Shown here: one piece after another, positions 36,702 to 44,755 of the stretch | How the letters are laid out: the number at the start of each line of letters is the position of its first letter | How positions within the stretch are numbered: the first letter of the stretch is position 1 | Assembly (NCBI RefSeq): GCF_002950945.1 | Contig: NZ_CP012673.1 | Span: 10,678,501-10,742,500, forward strand | Reading direction: 5' to 3' | From: Sorangium cellulosum | GTDB lineage: Bacteria; Myxococcota_A; Polyangia; Polyangiales; Polyangiaceae | DNA: 64,000 nucleotides | Program-made: the position numbers and the translations under genes | The notes under the pieces: model-generated | Told to the model about the DNA's origin: nothing | What the model saw: the letters and a program-made list of their open reading frames with translations, nothing else | The model's database searches: none

Positions 36702-38321
36702 ATGAGACGCACGGGGCTTGGGGTGGTCGGGGCAGCGCTCCTCTGGGGCGGCGGGGCAAGCGACGCGATCGCCAGGCCGAGCGCGGGGGCGGCGGAGACA
36801 GGGGCGTGGATCGTGGACGGCGGGCGGCGCGTCGCGGTCGAGCGGCTCGGGAACAGCGCGCGAGATGCCTCGGGGCGGACGCTCGCGCCGGTGCGGCTCC
36901 GGTATCCGGGGGGACAGGTCGTGGAGGCCAGCGTGGGCGCGACCGCGATCGTCGAGATCGAGGCGGGCATGGAGGGCGCGCTGGCGGCGGCAGGGGTCGA
37001 GCTGGTGCGACCGCTCATGCCCTCGATCGGGAGCTGGCTCGTCAGGGATGCGGGCGGGGGGGATGGGCTCGATCTCGCCCAGCGTCTGAGCGCGGCGCGC
37101 ACGGCCGGAGTTCGGGAGGTGATGCCGGATTTTTATGTGCGGCTCAAGGCGTTCGGACAGCCGTTCACGCCGGATGATCCGCGGCTGCCCGGACAGTGGT
37201 ACTTCGACGACCTCAGGATGGAAGAGGCGTGGGGGCGCACGCTGGGGGACGCGGCGACAACCATTGTCGTGATCGACAACGGGTGCGACCTCGATCACCC
37301 GGACCTCGCGGCAAAGATGGATCCGGGGCGGGACGTCATCGATGGAGACGACGACCCGACCTACCTTCCCGGAGAGACGAGCGTGAACCACGGGACGGCT
37401 TGCGCAGGGCTCGTGGCGGCGGAGACCAACAACGGAGAGGGCATCGCAGGCGGCTGCCCCGCATGCAGGGTGCGGTGCGTGCGGCTGCTCGACGACGAGC
37501 CGCAGCCGCTCTCCGCCTCGGTGGAGGCGTTCGACTTCGCGCTGGAAGTGAACGCCTCCGTCGTGTCGAACAGCTGGGGATACGCCGAGCCGATGCCCGT
37601 GCCCAGGGTGGTCGAGAACGCCATCAACCGGCTGTTCGACGCCGGACGCGACGGCAAAGGGGCCCTCGTCCTCTTCGCCTCCGGCAACGACGACCGGAAG
37701 ATCGCGGACGACGAGATCCAGGCGGTGCGCGGGGTCCTCAACGTGGGCGCCGTCAACCACCTGGAAGAAGAGACCGCCTTCACGAATTACGGCAGCTCCC
37801 TCGATCTCGTGGCGCCGGCAGGGACGCTCACCACCGACATCGCAGGGAGCGAGGGCGATGACCCGACGGATTACACATCGCTCTTCGGAGGCACCTCGTC
37901 GGCGTGCCCGGTCGCCGCCGGCATCGCGGGATTGCTCGTCAGCGCGGCGCCCGAGCGGACCGCGGTCGAGCTCTACGACATCCTGACCCGCACCGCGCGT
38001 CCGGCACCGTATGCCCTTCCCGACGAGAACGGGCACGATCCCGTCTTCGGATACGGGATCATCGACCCGGTCGCAGCGCTCAGGGAGGTGCTCGGCGACG
38101 AGCCGCCGCCGCCACCACCACCGCCGGTGGACGAGGGCGGGAGCGGAGACGAAAAAGACGAGCAGGCCGGCTGCACGTGCGCGGCCGCCGGCAGCGGGTC
38201 AGGCGAGCGGCCGAGCGCCCTCCACGCGATCGCGGGGGCGGTCGGGCTGGCCGCGCTGATGCGCTGGCGCAGACGGCGTCACGCGACCGGGGGCCGGGTG
38301 GCCCGGAGCCTGTTGCGCTGA
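36702..38321 (+). CDS. secreted subtilisin-like serine protease with MYXO-CTERM-like tail
   Basis: A 539-aa S8 peptidase. An N-terminal signal peptide is followed by a roughly 140-residue propeptide-like region. The catalytic triad is Asp192 (VVIDNGCDLDHPDL), His230 (NHGTACAG) and Ser399 (GGTSSACPVAAG), with the oxyanion Asn near 329 (ASGND). After a Pro-rich stretch the C-terminus has Cys-Thr-Cys, a hydrophobic helix and an Arg cluster (MRWRRRR), like the MYXO-CTERM anchors processed by myxosortase. The start at 36702 puts the signal at the N-terminus; an ATG at 36672 is also possible. Its 3' end overlaps the convergent metalloprotease gene by 43 bp. Confidence 0.9.
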   Translation: MRRTGLGVVGAALLWGGGASDAIARPSAGAAETGAWIVDGGRRVAVERLGNSARDASGRTLAPVRLRYPGGQVVEASVGATAIVEIEAGMEGALAAAGVELVRPLMPSIGSWLVRDAGGGDGLDLAQRLSAARTAGVREVMPDFYVRLKAFGQPFTPDDPRLPGQWYFDDLRMEEAWGRTLGDAATTIVVIDNGCDLDHPDLAAKMDPGRDVIDGDDDPTYLPGETSVNHGTACAGLVAAETNNGEGIAGGCPACRVRCVRLLDDEPQPLSASVEAFDFALEVNASVVSNSWGYAEPMPVPRVVENAINRLFDAGRDGKGALVLFASGNDDRKIADDEIQAVRGVLNVGAVNHLEEETAFTNYGSSLDLVAPAGTLTTDIAGSEGDDPTDYTSLFGGTSSACPVAAGIAGLLVSAAPERTAVELYDILTRTARPAPYALPDENGHDPVFGYGIIDPVAALREVLGDEPPPPPPPPVDEGGSGDEKDEQAGCTCAAAGSGSGERPSALHAIAGAVGLAALMRWRRRRHATGGRVARSLLR

Positions 38322-39943
38322 GCGTCTCCGTCGCCGCGCCGTCGCCGGCGCAGCGCCAGCACGAGCAGCGAAGCGCCCGCTGCCGCGTAGCTCCCCGCCG
38401 TGGCCGCGGGCAGGCCGACGCGGCAACCGCAACCGCCCTCGTCTGCGCTTGGTCCCGCGTCGATCGGCGCCTCACCGCCGCTCCCGCCGCCGGCGCCGCC
38501 ACCACCGCCCTCCCCGCCAGCGCCGCCACCGCCGCTGCCGCCCTCCACGTCAGCCCGGCACGAGGCGACCTCCTCCGGCGTTCCGATACACAACGTCGGC
38601 TTGCGCGACTCGCCCGCTTGCAAAGCGTTCACCGCGATCACGACCAGATCCTCGGCGCCTTCCGTGTCGACCACCACGGCGCCCGACGCGACGTCGGCGG
38701 CGCGCACGACCTCGCCGTACACGCCGCCGCGCCGCCGCGCCGCAAGCAGCAGGGCGAGGCCGTCGTGCTGCGCGGGATCGCCCGGGGGCGCCGCGAGCGC
38801 CGCCGTCATCGCCGCGCGACCGCCGGGCCGGACGCGGAAATACTGCGCTGACGCGTGGAAGAGGCGGAGCCGGCCGGCGTGGGGCAACGCGACCTCCTCG
38901 ACGTGGAGGCCGTTGTAGCCGTCGCCGGCCGCGTAGGAGCGCTCGGGATCGGCGAAGGAGCCGGTCAGCAGGTTCCAGGTCGCGAACTCCACGAACGCCT
39001 CGGCGAACGTCGCCTGCGCGCGCGACGCGAGCAGCGGATCGAGCTGCTCGAACCATACCGGATCCGCCTCGCCGCCCGCGCCGTCCTCGACGTGCTCCCA
39101 GAGCGAACGGACGGTGCCGTCGCCGTAACGCTCCTCGAGGAACTGGAAGAAGAGGGCGCTGCCGTAGCTGAACGGGTCGACCGGGCCGGCCTGAGGCACG
39201 TCGAGCGAGCGGTCGGTGCTCCCGAGATACCCGTCGACGAACCCCTCGAAGTCCCGCAGCGAGGGATCGAACGACTCGGTCGCCCACACCGCGGTCCCCT
39301 CCTGGATCACCGTGTCCTGACCGTGATCATAGGCCGCCTGCACGGCGTGGAAGAGCTCGTGGCTCCCGAGGATCCGGTTCGCGGTCCGCGTCGACGGGTA
39401 ACCGTAACCGCTGTAGTCGTTCTCCTGGGTCATGAAGCCGGCGCACTGATCCGCGTTGTCCGCGGCGCAGGCGTCGATGCGGAACACCCCGTCGCCGATG
39501 CCGGCGAAATCGACGAGGTAGACGTCGAAGCGGCCGTCGCCCCCGTTGTCGGGGAGGTCCTCGTCGCTCCGCGGCGGCCGGAAGCCGAGGACGTCACGGT
39601 AATGGACGAGCACCTCGTCGTAGATGACGGCGACCTCTTCCACGAAATCGGGGACGCCGGTGGCGTCCTCGTCGGCGCCGGGCACCGCGTGGCGCCCCTC
39701 GCGCGCGAAGTGGACCAGGAAGCTCCCCGAGGCCGACGCGAAGGTCTCGACCACATCGTCCGGATCGAAGCGGTATTGCAGGTCGGTGCCGCGCGTGTCC
39801 GGCCGATCGAGAGGCGCGGCGGCCGGTCCGTCCAGCGGCTCGGCGGCGCCGTCAGCGCCGCACGCGGCGAGCGCCGGCGCGAGCGCGAGCGCGAGCAGAG
39901 CGGCGGCGCCGCGGCGCGACGCCGTGATGAGGCGGCGGGTCAC
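38279..39943 (-). CDS. MXAN_6640-type putative metalloprotease lipoprotein with MYXO-CTERM-like tail
   Basis: A 554-aa exported protein. The signal ends in a lipobox (LAACG, Cys28). The zinc-protease motif HELFHAVQ is at 195-202, with the upstream DEDLPDNGGDGRFDVYLVDF segment typical of the family I recall as MXAN_6640. After a Gly-rich linker (about 480-515) the C-terminus has CGC, a hydrophobic helix and an Arg run, like a MYXO-CTERM anchor. Having both a lipobox and a C-terminal sorting-like tail is odd. The GTG start overlaps the TGA of the upstream HmuY-like gene (GTGA), so they are translationally coupled. Confidence 0.85.
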   Translation of the reverse strand: MTRRLITASRRGAAALLALALAPALAACGADGAAEPLDGPAAAPLDRPDTRGTDLQYRFDPDDVVETFASASGSFLVHFAREGRHAVPGADEDATGVPDFVEEVAVIYDEVLVHYRDVLGFRPPRSDEDLPDNGGDGRFDVYLVDFAGIGDGVFRIDACAADNADQCAGFMTQENDYSGYGYPSTRTANRILGSHELFHAVQAAYDHGQDTVIQEGTAVWATESFDPSLRDFEGFVDGYLGSTDRSLDVPQAGPVDPFSYGSALFFQFLEERYGDGTVRSLWEHVEDGAGGEADPVWFEQLDPLLASRAQATFAEAFVEFATWNLLTGSFADPERSYAAGDGYNGLHVEEVALPHAGRLRLFHASAQYFRVRPGGRAAMTAALAAPPGDPAQHDGLALLLAARRRGGVYGEVVRAADVASGAVVVDTEGAEDLVVIAVNALQAGESRKPTLCIGTPEEVASCRADVEGGSGGGGAGGEGGGGGAGGGSGGEAPIDAGPSADEGGCGCRVGLPAATAGSYAAAGASLLVLALRRRRRGDGDAQRNRLRATRPPVA

Positions 39944-40779
39944 GGGAGGAAGGCCCAGCGGACCTGGAAGTGGGCGGCGGAGCCCGTGTCCGAGACCATC
40001 CCTGTCTCGTTGCACTCCGCCTGGGCCTCCTCCTCGTAGTAATGCGTGACCGTCAGCTTGAGCTTCCGATCGTCGGCGAGCGCGAGGACGTACACGGTCC
40101 CGCTCATGGCCACGCACATCGAGTAATCCCAGTAGCCCGAGAGCGCCGTCGCAGGGCCGTTCAGCCCGGAGCCGTCCGTGATGAGCTCGCAGCTCTCGGT
40201 GAAGTACTCGTCGTTGCGGAACCTCGCGTTGTCGGGGACGGCGGTGAGGGCGTCGTAGTCCGGCGTGCCCGCGAGCCGCGCCGCCGCGACGCAGGACGGC
40301 CCCGAATGGCCGCTGTTGATGCGCACGAGGTAGCGCCGGAACGCGATGTCCCAGTCCATCGAGGTGAGCGACTGCTCGTCGGAGATCTCGACCTTCTCGA
40401 GGCCGCCGTCGGTGAACCGCGCATAGACGTAGGGCTCGTCGTCCGCGAACGCGCCGCCCGCGCTGGCATCGATGGCGGAGCGGAAGCCGTCGCCGTCCGG
40501 CGCGCTGCTCACCTCTCCGGACGAGACCGTGTCCTGCAAGCCCATCTGCTGGAAGACGTCGTCCTCGCACACGACGGGGGTCGGCTGCGCGCACCTGGCC
40601 GCCGGGGCGCCGCCGCCGCCGCCGGAGCCGCCGCCGGAGCCTCCCTCCCCGGTCGGGGCCCCGCCTGCCCCTCCGTCGCCGGTGTCGACCGGGCTGACGG
40701 GTTCGTCGGAGCCGCAGGCGCAGAGGGCGAGGAGGACAACACCGGCGGAGAGGAGGGTGGAGGTGCGAGAGGACGGCAT
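39940..40779 (-). CDS. HmuY-like lipoprotein
   Basis: A 279-aa lipoprotein: the signal ends in LCACG (Cys22), then a Gly/Ser-rich linker to about residue 60. The core segment SMDWDIAFRRYLVRINSGHSG matches the signature region of HmuY-family proteins, which in Bacteroidota bind heme at the cell surface. Whether this one binds heme cannot be told from sequence; no TonB receptor is adjacent. It is translationally coupled to the downstream metalloprotease, suggesting a joint surface role. A T6 run precedes it on the minus strand, after the membrane-protein gene. Confidence 0.75.
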   Translation of the reverse strand: MPSSRTSTLLSAGVVLLALCACGSDEPVSPVDTGDGGAGGAPTGEGGSGGGSGGGGGAPAARCAQPTPVVCEDDVFQQMGLQDTVSSGEVSSAPDGDGFRSAIDASAGGAFADDEPYVYARFTDGGLEKVEISDEQSLTSMDWDIAFRRYLVRINSGHSGPSCVAAARLAGTPDYDALTAVPDNARFRNDEYFTESCELITDGSGLNGPATALSGYWDYSMCVAMSGTVYVLALADDRKLKLTVTHYYEEEAQAECNETGMVSDTGSAAHFQVRWAFLP

Positions 40780-40817
40780 GCCGGCATCCTAACAAAAAAG
40801 CCGGACCGGGGCGCCCG

Positions 40818-42791
40818 TCACGGCGCGTTGGTGCGCCGGTAGAGCCACCAGTCGCCGACGTGATCCACCGGGACGATGCTCGGGTCCTTGGCGAAGAGAT
40901 TGCGCGCGCCCGCCCGCCGCCGGACGAGGAACCAGTCGAAAAAGGCGCCGTGGCGGCGCACATCGAACTTCTCCGGCGTCCACTCCCACCGGAGCGGCGT
41001 GGGCGGGGGGACGACGGCGCCCGGCTCGGTGCGCGGGCGGTACGCGACGGGAGAGGCGTCCCAGACGGCGAAATGGAAGCTGAGCCAGCCGCCGCGCGTG
41101 GCCTGCACCCACGCGGGGAGGTGGATGAAGGGGGTCGTCGTCCGGGTCGAGCCGCCGTGATCGAAGACGAGGTAGAGCAGCTTGGGCGCGGGCGGGATGC
41201 GGGCGATGATGGCGTCGAAGTCCTGCGTGGCCCGGTCGAACCGGCGGTAGTTGTCCAGGGTGACGGCGCCGAGGGAGATCGCCGCGCCCGACAGCGCGAG
41301 CACGACCGGCACCTTGAGCCAGGGCGATCTCGGCAGGTCCGGGAAGGCGCCGAACGCGAGGAACAGGGCCGCGACGATCTCGCGCGGGTAGACGTACCAC
41401 CAGAGGCCGATCTGCACCGGCAAGGTGAGGAACAGGCCGAGGAAGACGGCCGCGCAGGCGATCGGGACGAAGGCCGCGGCGCGGGTGAAGGTCCATTGCC
41501 GCGCGAGCCAGGCGAGCGGCGAGGGCGGCGAGGGCGGCGCGAGCGGCGGCTCGGATGGCGCGAGCGGCGGCTCGGATGGCGCGAGCGGCGGCTCGGATGG
41601 CGCGCGCTGCGCTGACGGCCCGGGCGGCGCGGGCGCGCTGGCCGGGCCGGCGAAGGCGCCGGCGCGGCGCAGGGCGGCGCCGGCAGCACACACGAGCAGC
41701 GCGGCGATCACGAGGCGCGCCGCGCGCCCGGCGGCGACCGCCTCGGCGGGATCGGTGAAGCTCGTGAACAGGAGCGAGGGGATCTCGCGGAGCCGATCCC
41801 AGTGGGGCTCGATCGCGAACGGCTCGCCGCGCAGGGTCTTGGGGCGGGCGACGAGCCACGCTGCGAAGAGGACCAGCGAGGGCGCGAGCGGGAGCGCGAT
41901 GGGGCGGAGCCGGCGCGTCGCCGGGAACAGGACGATCGCCGTCCCCACGACGGCGGCGAGCGCGAACGGGAAGCGGAAGATGTGGGTGAAGAACAGCGCG
42001 ACGAGCGCGAGCGCGAGCGCGATCTGCCGGCCGCGGGAGGGGCGATCGAGGAGCAGGAGCGTCAGGCCGACGACCATCGCGAAGAGGCCGAGCGCGCCCA
42101 TGTGATTGAGGAAACCCCAGTGGGTCAGGTTGCACCAGACGAGGCTGAGCCCGAGCACGCCGAGGAGGGGGCTCCGCTTGAGGCCGTGAAAGAGCACCGC
42201 GAGGCCCGCGGGGAGCAGCGCGAGCATCGCCGCCGCCGCGACCTTCACCGCCGCGACGGGCGGGAGGACGACCATGAGCAGCGCGCCCAGCGCGTACATG
42301 GACAGGTACGGGACCGCGATCGGCTGGAGCGTGAACTGCTCGCGGAAGTGCCACGCCGGGTCGAGGTAGTGCCGGAGCGCCGCCGTCTCGGCCGCGTGGA
42401 ACGGGAGGTCGGTCATCGGCGGGTAGCGGACGGCCGCGAGCGGGACGGCGATCACGTAGACCGAGGCGGCGACGACGACGAGCGCGAGGGCGGCGCCGAG
42501 CGGCGCGCGGCGGGCGGCGAGCGCCGCGCGGCGGGCGGCGAGCGCCGCGCGGCGGGCGGCGAGCGCCGCGCGGCGGAGCGGGCCGGAGAGCGGCGCGCGG
42601 CGCGGCGAGGCCGCAGCCGGAGGATCCGCCGAGGGGGACAGGGTACCCAAGGTGGGCGGGAAGCTACCATCTCGACGCGGATCGAGGAGGATGTCCGCGG
42701 CGGCGCGGCAGCTCCACGGGGCGCCCTGCGCGCTGGCGCCCCGCCCGCTCGCCCGCCCTCGGGCACGCGAGATGTGTACCCTCCCTCGCAT
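40818..42791 (-). CDS. polytopic membrane protein, possible glycosyltransferase-like
   Basis: About 657 aa if read from the ATG at 42791. Roughly ten hydrophobic segments start near APLGAALALVVVAASVYVIAVP. A soluble C-terminal part contains FDHGGSTRTTTPFIHLPAWVQ and a terminal DWWLYRR. The layout resembles large membrane glycosyltransferases of unknown specificity, but I see no decisive motif. The start is uncertain: ATG 42791 overlaps the divergent small gene by 2 bp, and a TTG at 42650 is the next option. Two 21-bp tandem arrays are translated in it. Confidence 0.7.
   Translation of the reverse strand: MRGRVHISRARGRASGRGASAQGAPWSCRAAADILLDPRRDGSFPPTLGTLSPSADPPAAASPRRAPLSGPLRRAALAARRAALAARRAALAARRAPLGAALALVVVAASVYVIAVPLAAVRYPPMTDLPFHAAETAALRHYLDPAWHFREQFTLQPIAVPYLSMYALGALLMVVLPPVAAVKVAAAAMLALLPAGLAVLFHGLKRSPLLGVLGLSLVWCNLTHWGFLNHMGALGLFAMVVGLTLLLLDRPSRGRQIALALALVALFFTHIFRFPFALAAVVGTAIVLFPATRRLRPIALPLAPSLVLFAAWLVARPKTLRGEPFAIEPHWDRLREIPSLLFTSFTDPAEAVAAGRAARLVIAALLVCAAGAALRRAGAFAGPASAPAPPGPSAQRAPSEPPLAPSEPPLAPSEPPLAPPSPPSPLAWLARQWTFTRAAAFVPIACAAVFLGLFLTLPVQIGLWWYVYPREIVAALFLAFGAFPDLPRSPWLKVPVVLALSGAAISLGAVTLDNYRRFDRATQDFDAIIARIPPAPKLLYLVFDHGGSTRTTTPFIHLPAWVQATRGGWLSFHFAVWDASPVAYRPRTEPGAVVPPPTPLRWEWTPEKFDVRRHGAFFDWFLVRRRAGARNLFAKDPSIVPVDHVGDWWLYRRTNAP
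41539..41601. repeat. 21-bp minisatellite inside the membrane-protein gene
   Basis: Three perfect copies of a 21-bp unit (gcgagcggcggctcggatgg plus c), encoding repeated SEPPLAP on the minus strand in a loop between membrane segments. The length is a multiple of three, so copy changes keep the frame. Confidence 0.9.
42505..42577. repeat. second 21-bp minisatellite in the same gene
   Basis: Three full and one partial copy of a different 21-bp unit (gcgcggcgggcggcgagcgc plus c), encoding repeated RRAALAA just before the first membrane segment. Confidence 0.9.
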
Positions 42792-43080
42792 GGAGCGGCG
42801 ACCCATGCCTGGAGCGGGCGACGAAGCGGCCATCCTCAGCCGGCTCATCCGCCCCGAGCGCGACGACCTCTCCCCGGAAGCCGCCCAGTCGATCCTCCAG
42901 CTCGCCTTCGACGAGCAGGATCGCGCGCGCATGCACGAGCTGGCCGTGCGGGCGCAGAGCGGCGAGCTCACCGACGGAGAGCAGGTCGAGCTCGAGAGCT
43001 ACCGCCGCGTCGGACGGATCCTCGACCTCCTGCGCTCGAAGGCGCGGCGCTCTCTGAAACGAGCCGGGCTCGCCGCATAA
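42790..43080 (+). CDS. small helical protein of the HNH-associated family
   Basis: A 96-aa protein, mostly helical and charged, ending in LRSKARRSLKRAGL. The pattern LSPEAAQSILQLAFDEQDRARM, then a LTDGEQVELESYRRVG segment, recurs in bacteria directly upstream of small HNH endonuclease genes, as it does here (6 bp gap). Its function is unknown; a toxin-antitoxin-like or accessory role has no proof. The partner HNH gene is frameshifted here. Confidence 0.75.
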   Translation: MERRPMPGAGDEAAILSRLIRPERDDLSPEAAQSILQLAFDEQDRARMHELAVRAQSGELTDGEQVELESYRRVGRILDLLRSKARRSLKRAGLAA

Positions 43081-43086
43081 GCGGCG

Positions 43087-43434
43087 ATGGACGCAGCCCT
43101 CGTCGCGCTGGTCTGGCAGCGCGCGAACGCGACGTGCGAGTACTGCCTGCTCCCACAGGCCATCTCCTCGATCCCCTTCGAGATCGATCACGTCATCGCG
43201 CAGAAGCACGGGGGGCCGACCGAGCCGGACAACCTCGCGCTCACCTGCTTTTACTGCGAGCAGTTACAAGGGCCCGAACATCGCCGGAATCGACCCGGAG
43301 TCGGGGAGAATCGTTCGAGCCGGATGGGCGTCGTGCGGAGCGCCCGCCACAGCCGGGACAGATGTTCGACCGCGTGTTGGTTGAGGCCCCCTGCGGACGC
43401 CACAGGGACCCTGATTCAGGGTACGCAGGACTAG
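43087..43434 (+). pseudogene. HNH endonuclease, frameshifted
   Basis: The first 58 codons encode a normal small HNH nuclease start: CEYC zinc pair, FEIDHVIAQKHGG and LALTCFYC. The family then continues with a GPNIAGIDPESG segment. That segment is present at about 43270-43305 but in a different frame, as expected from one extra base near 43265 (ttacaaggg). In the annotated frame the rest is nonsense until the stop, and even the restored frame ends soon after. The gene is very probably inactive. Its end overlaps the convergent oxidoreductase by 4 bp. Confidence 0.8.
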
Positions 43435-44456
43435 TCGCTGCGCACGCGGACCGGGTGCCCGCCCTTCGCGAGGGACTCGTCGATCGCGTAGCAGACCGCC
43501 ATCGACCTCCAGGCGTCGTGGATGGACGCGTGGGACTCGACGTTGCCCTCGATGCACTCCACGAAGTGCGCGATCTGATCGACGAAGGGGTGGTGAGTGA
43601 CGTCGGCGCTGTCGGGCTGGATGGTAGGGAAGCTCCAGTAGCCGCGCGCGCCGGGGTAGCGCTTCGACGAGTAGACGGCGTTGTTCTGGAGGGTCCCGCC
43701 GGTGCCGAACAGGCGGCAGTTGAAGATGTAGGGCGTGTCGGCGTCGAGCACGGTCGAGAGCTTGCCGACCGCGCCGTTCGCGAAGCGCACCATGGCCACG
43801 ACGTTGGGATCGTACTGGTAGTCGGGGTTGAGCCTCGGCTTTGTCGAGAAGGCGGCGACCTCGACGATCTCCCCGCCGAGGTAGCGCACGATGTCCACGG
43901 CGTGGCAGCCGGCGGTGATGAACGCGCTCCGGCCGATCTCCGCGCTGACGTAGGAGGGGTAGCCGGTGTAGATCTTCTTGAGCGGGTGCCAGTAGTCGCC
44001 CTCGGCGTAGACCAGATCGCCGAGCACGCCGTCCTGGATCATCTGGCGGACGGTCACGAACTGCGGGTTCCAGCGGAGGACGAAGCTCGTGACGCTCTTC
44101 ACGCCGGCCCGCGCCACCGCCTCGCGGATGCGATCGGTCTCGGCGTGCGAGAGCCCGGCCGGCTTCTCGATGACCAGGTGCCGGCCGGTGCGCGCCGCCC
44201 GCTCGCAGTGCTCGGCGCGCACGTCGGCGTGGGTCGCCGAGACGACGATCGCGACGCGATCATCGTTGAAAAGCTCGTCGAGCGATCCGTACTCCCTGCC
44301 CTCGACGCCGCGCTCCCGCATGAGCCGCGCCGCCTTCCCGGGCGTGCGGCTGGCCATGCCGACGACCTCGGTGAGCGGGTGGTCATGGAACGCCTTCAGG
44401 TACTCGCCGGCGACCCAGCCGGCGCCGAGGATGCCGACCCCGTACTTCTTCATCAT
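43431..44456 (-). CDS. Gfo/Idh/MocA family oxidoreductase
   Basis: A 341-aa NAD(P)-dependent dehydrogenase of the glucose-fructose/inositol family. The Rossmann motif VGILGAGWVAGEYLKAF is at the N-terminus, with EKPAGLSHAETDRI (the family EKP Lys) and the catalytic-region segment FITAGCHAVDIVRYLGGE (Lys-less, with His and Asp) further on. AGGAGGGCTATCC gives a strong ribosome site. The sugar substrate is unknown. It is not in an evident operon; about 300 bp upstream hold no gene I can support. Confidence 0.92.
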   Translation of the reverse strand: MMKKYGVGILGAGWVAGEYLKAFHDHPLTEVVGMASRTPGKAARLMRERGVEGREYGSLDELFNDDRVAIVVSATHADVRAEHCERAARTGRHLVIEKPAGLSHAETDRIREAVARAGVKSVTSFVLRWNPQFVTVRQMIQDGVLGDLVYAEGDYWHPLKKIYTGYPSYVSAEIGRSAFITAGCHAVDIVRYLGGEIVEVAAFSTKPRLNPDYQYDPNVVAMVRFANGAVGKLSTVLDADTPYIFNCRLFGTGGTLQNNAVYSSKRYPGARGYWSFPTIQPDSADVTHHPFVDQIAHFVECIEGNVESHASIHDAWRSMAVCYAIDESLAKGGHPVRVRSD

Positions 44457-44755
44457 GGATAGCCCTCCTGCCGGGCGCCGGTGCGCCCGGAAGAGGGCAG
44501 TATCTCATGGCGCGATGGGGCACGCGCTGGGCAAGGTGCAGATCATCGGGCACGATGGCAGCGGCGGGCTGCGCTTCGACGACCGCCCGTTCATGCTGAT
44601 GAACGAGGGCGGCGATCGCGCGGCTCGTACGCGGGGTCGCGTAGCGGCCCGCGGGCGCGCCGCGCGGCGCGCGGGTGTACCTGCGGGAGCGACCATGGTA
44701 CGGGTGGGCGTGCGGCGCCCCGACGTCGATAACGCGCGCGCGGCCTCGCGGGCGC

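Noticed and set aside
39944..41689. N-terminal extension that would make the metalloprotease 1136 aa
   Set aside because: The extra residues are out-of-frame sequence of the HmuY-like and membrane-protein genes; the GTG at 39943 has a lipoprotein signal directly after it.
44457..44755. Possible gene reading MGHALGKVQIIGHDGSGGLRF
   Set aside because: Only about 35 residues look protein-like before the frame becomes Arg/Ala low-complexity; no family recognised and no ribosome site.
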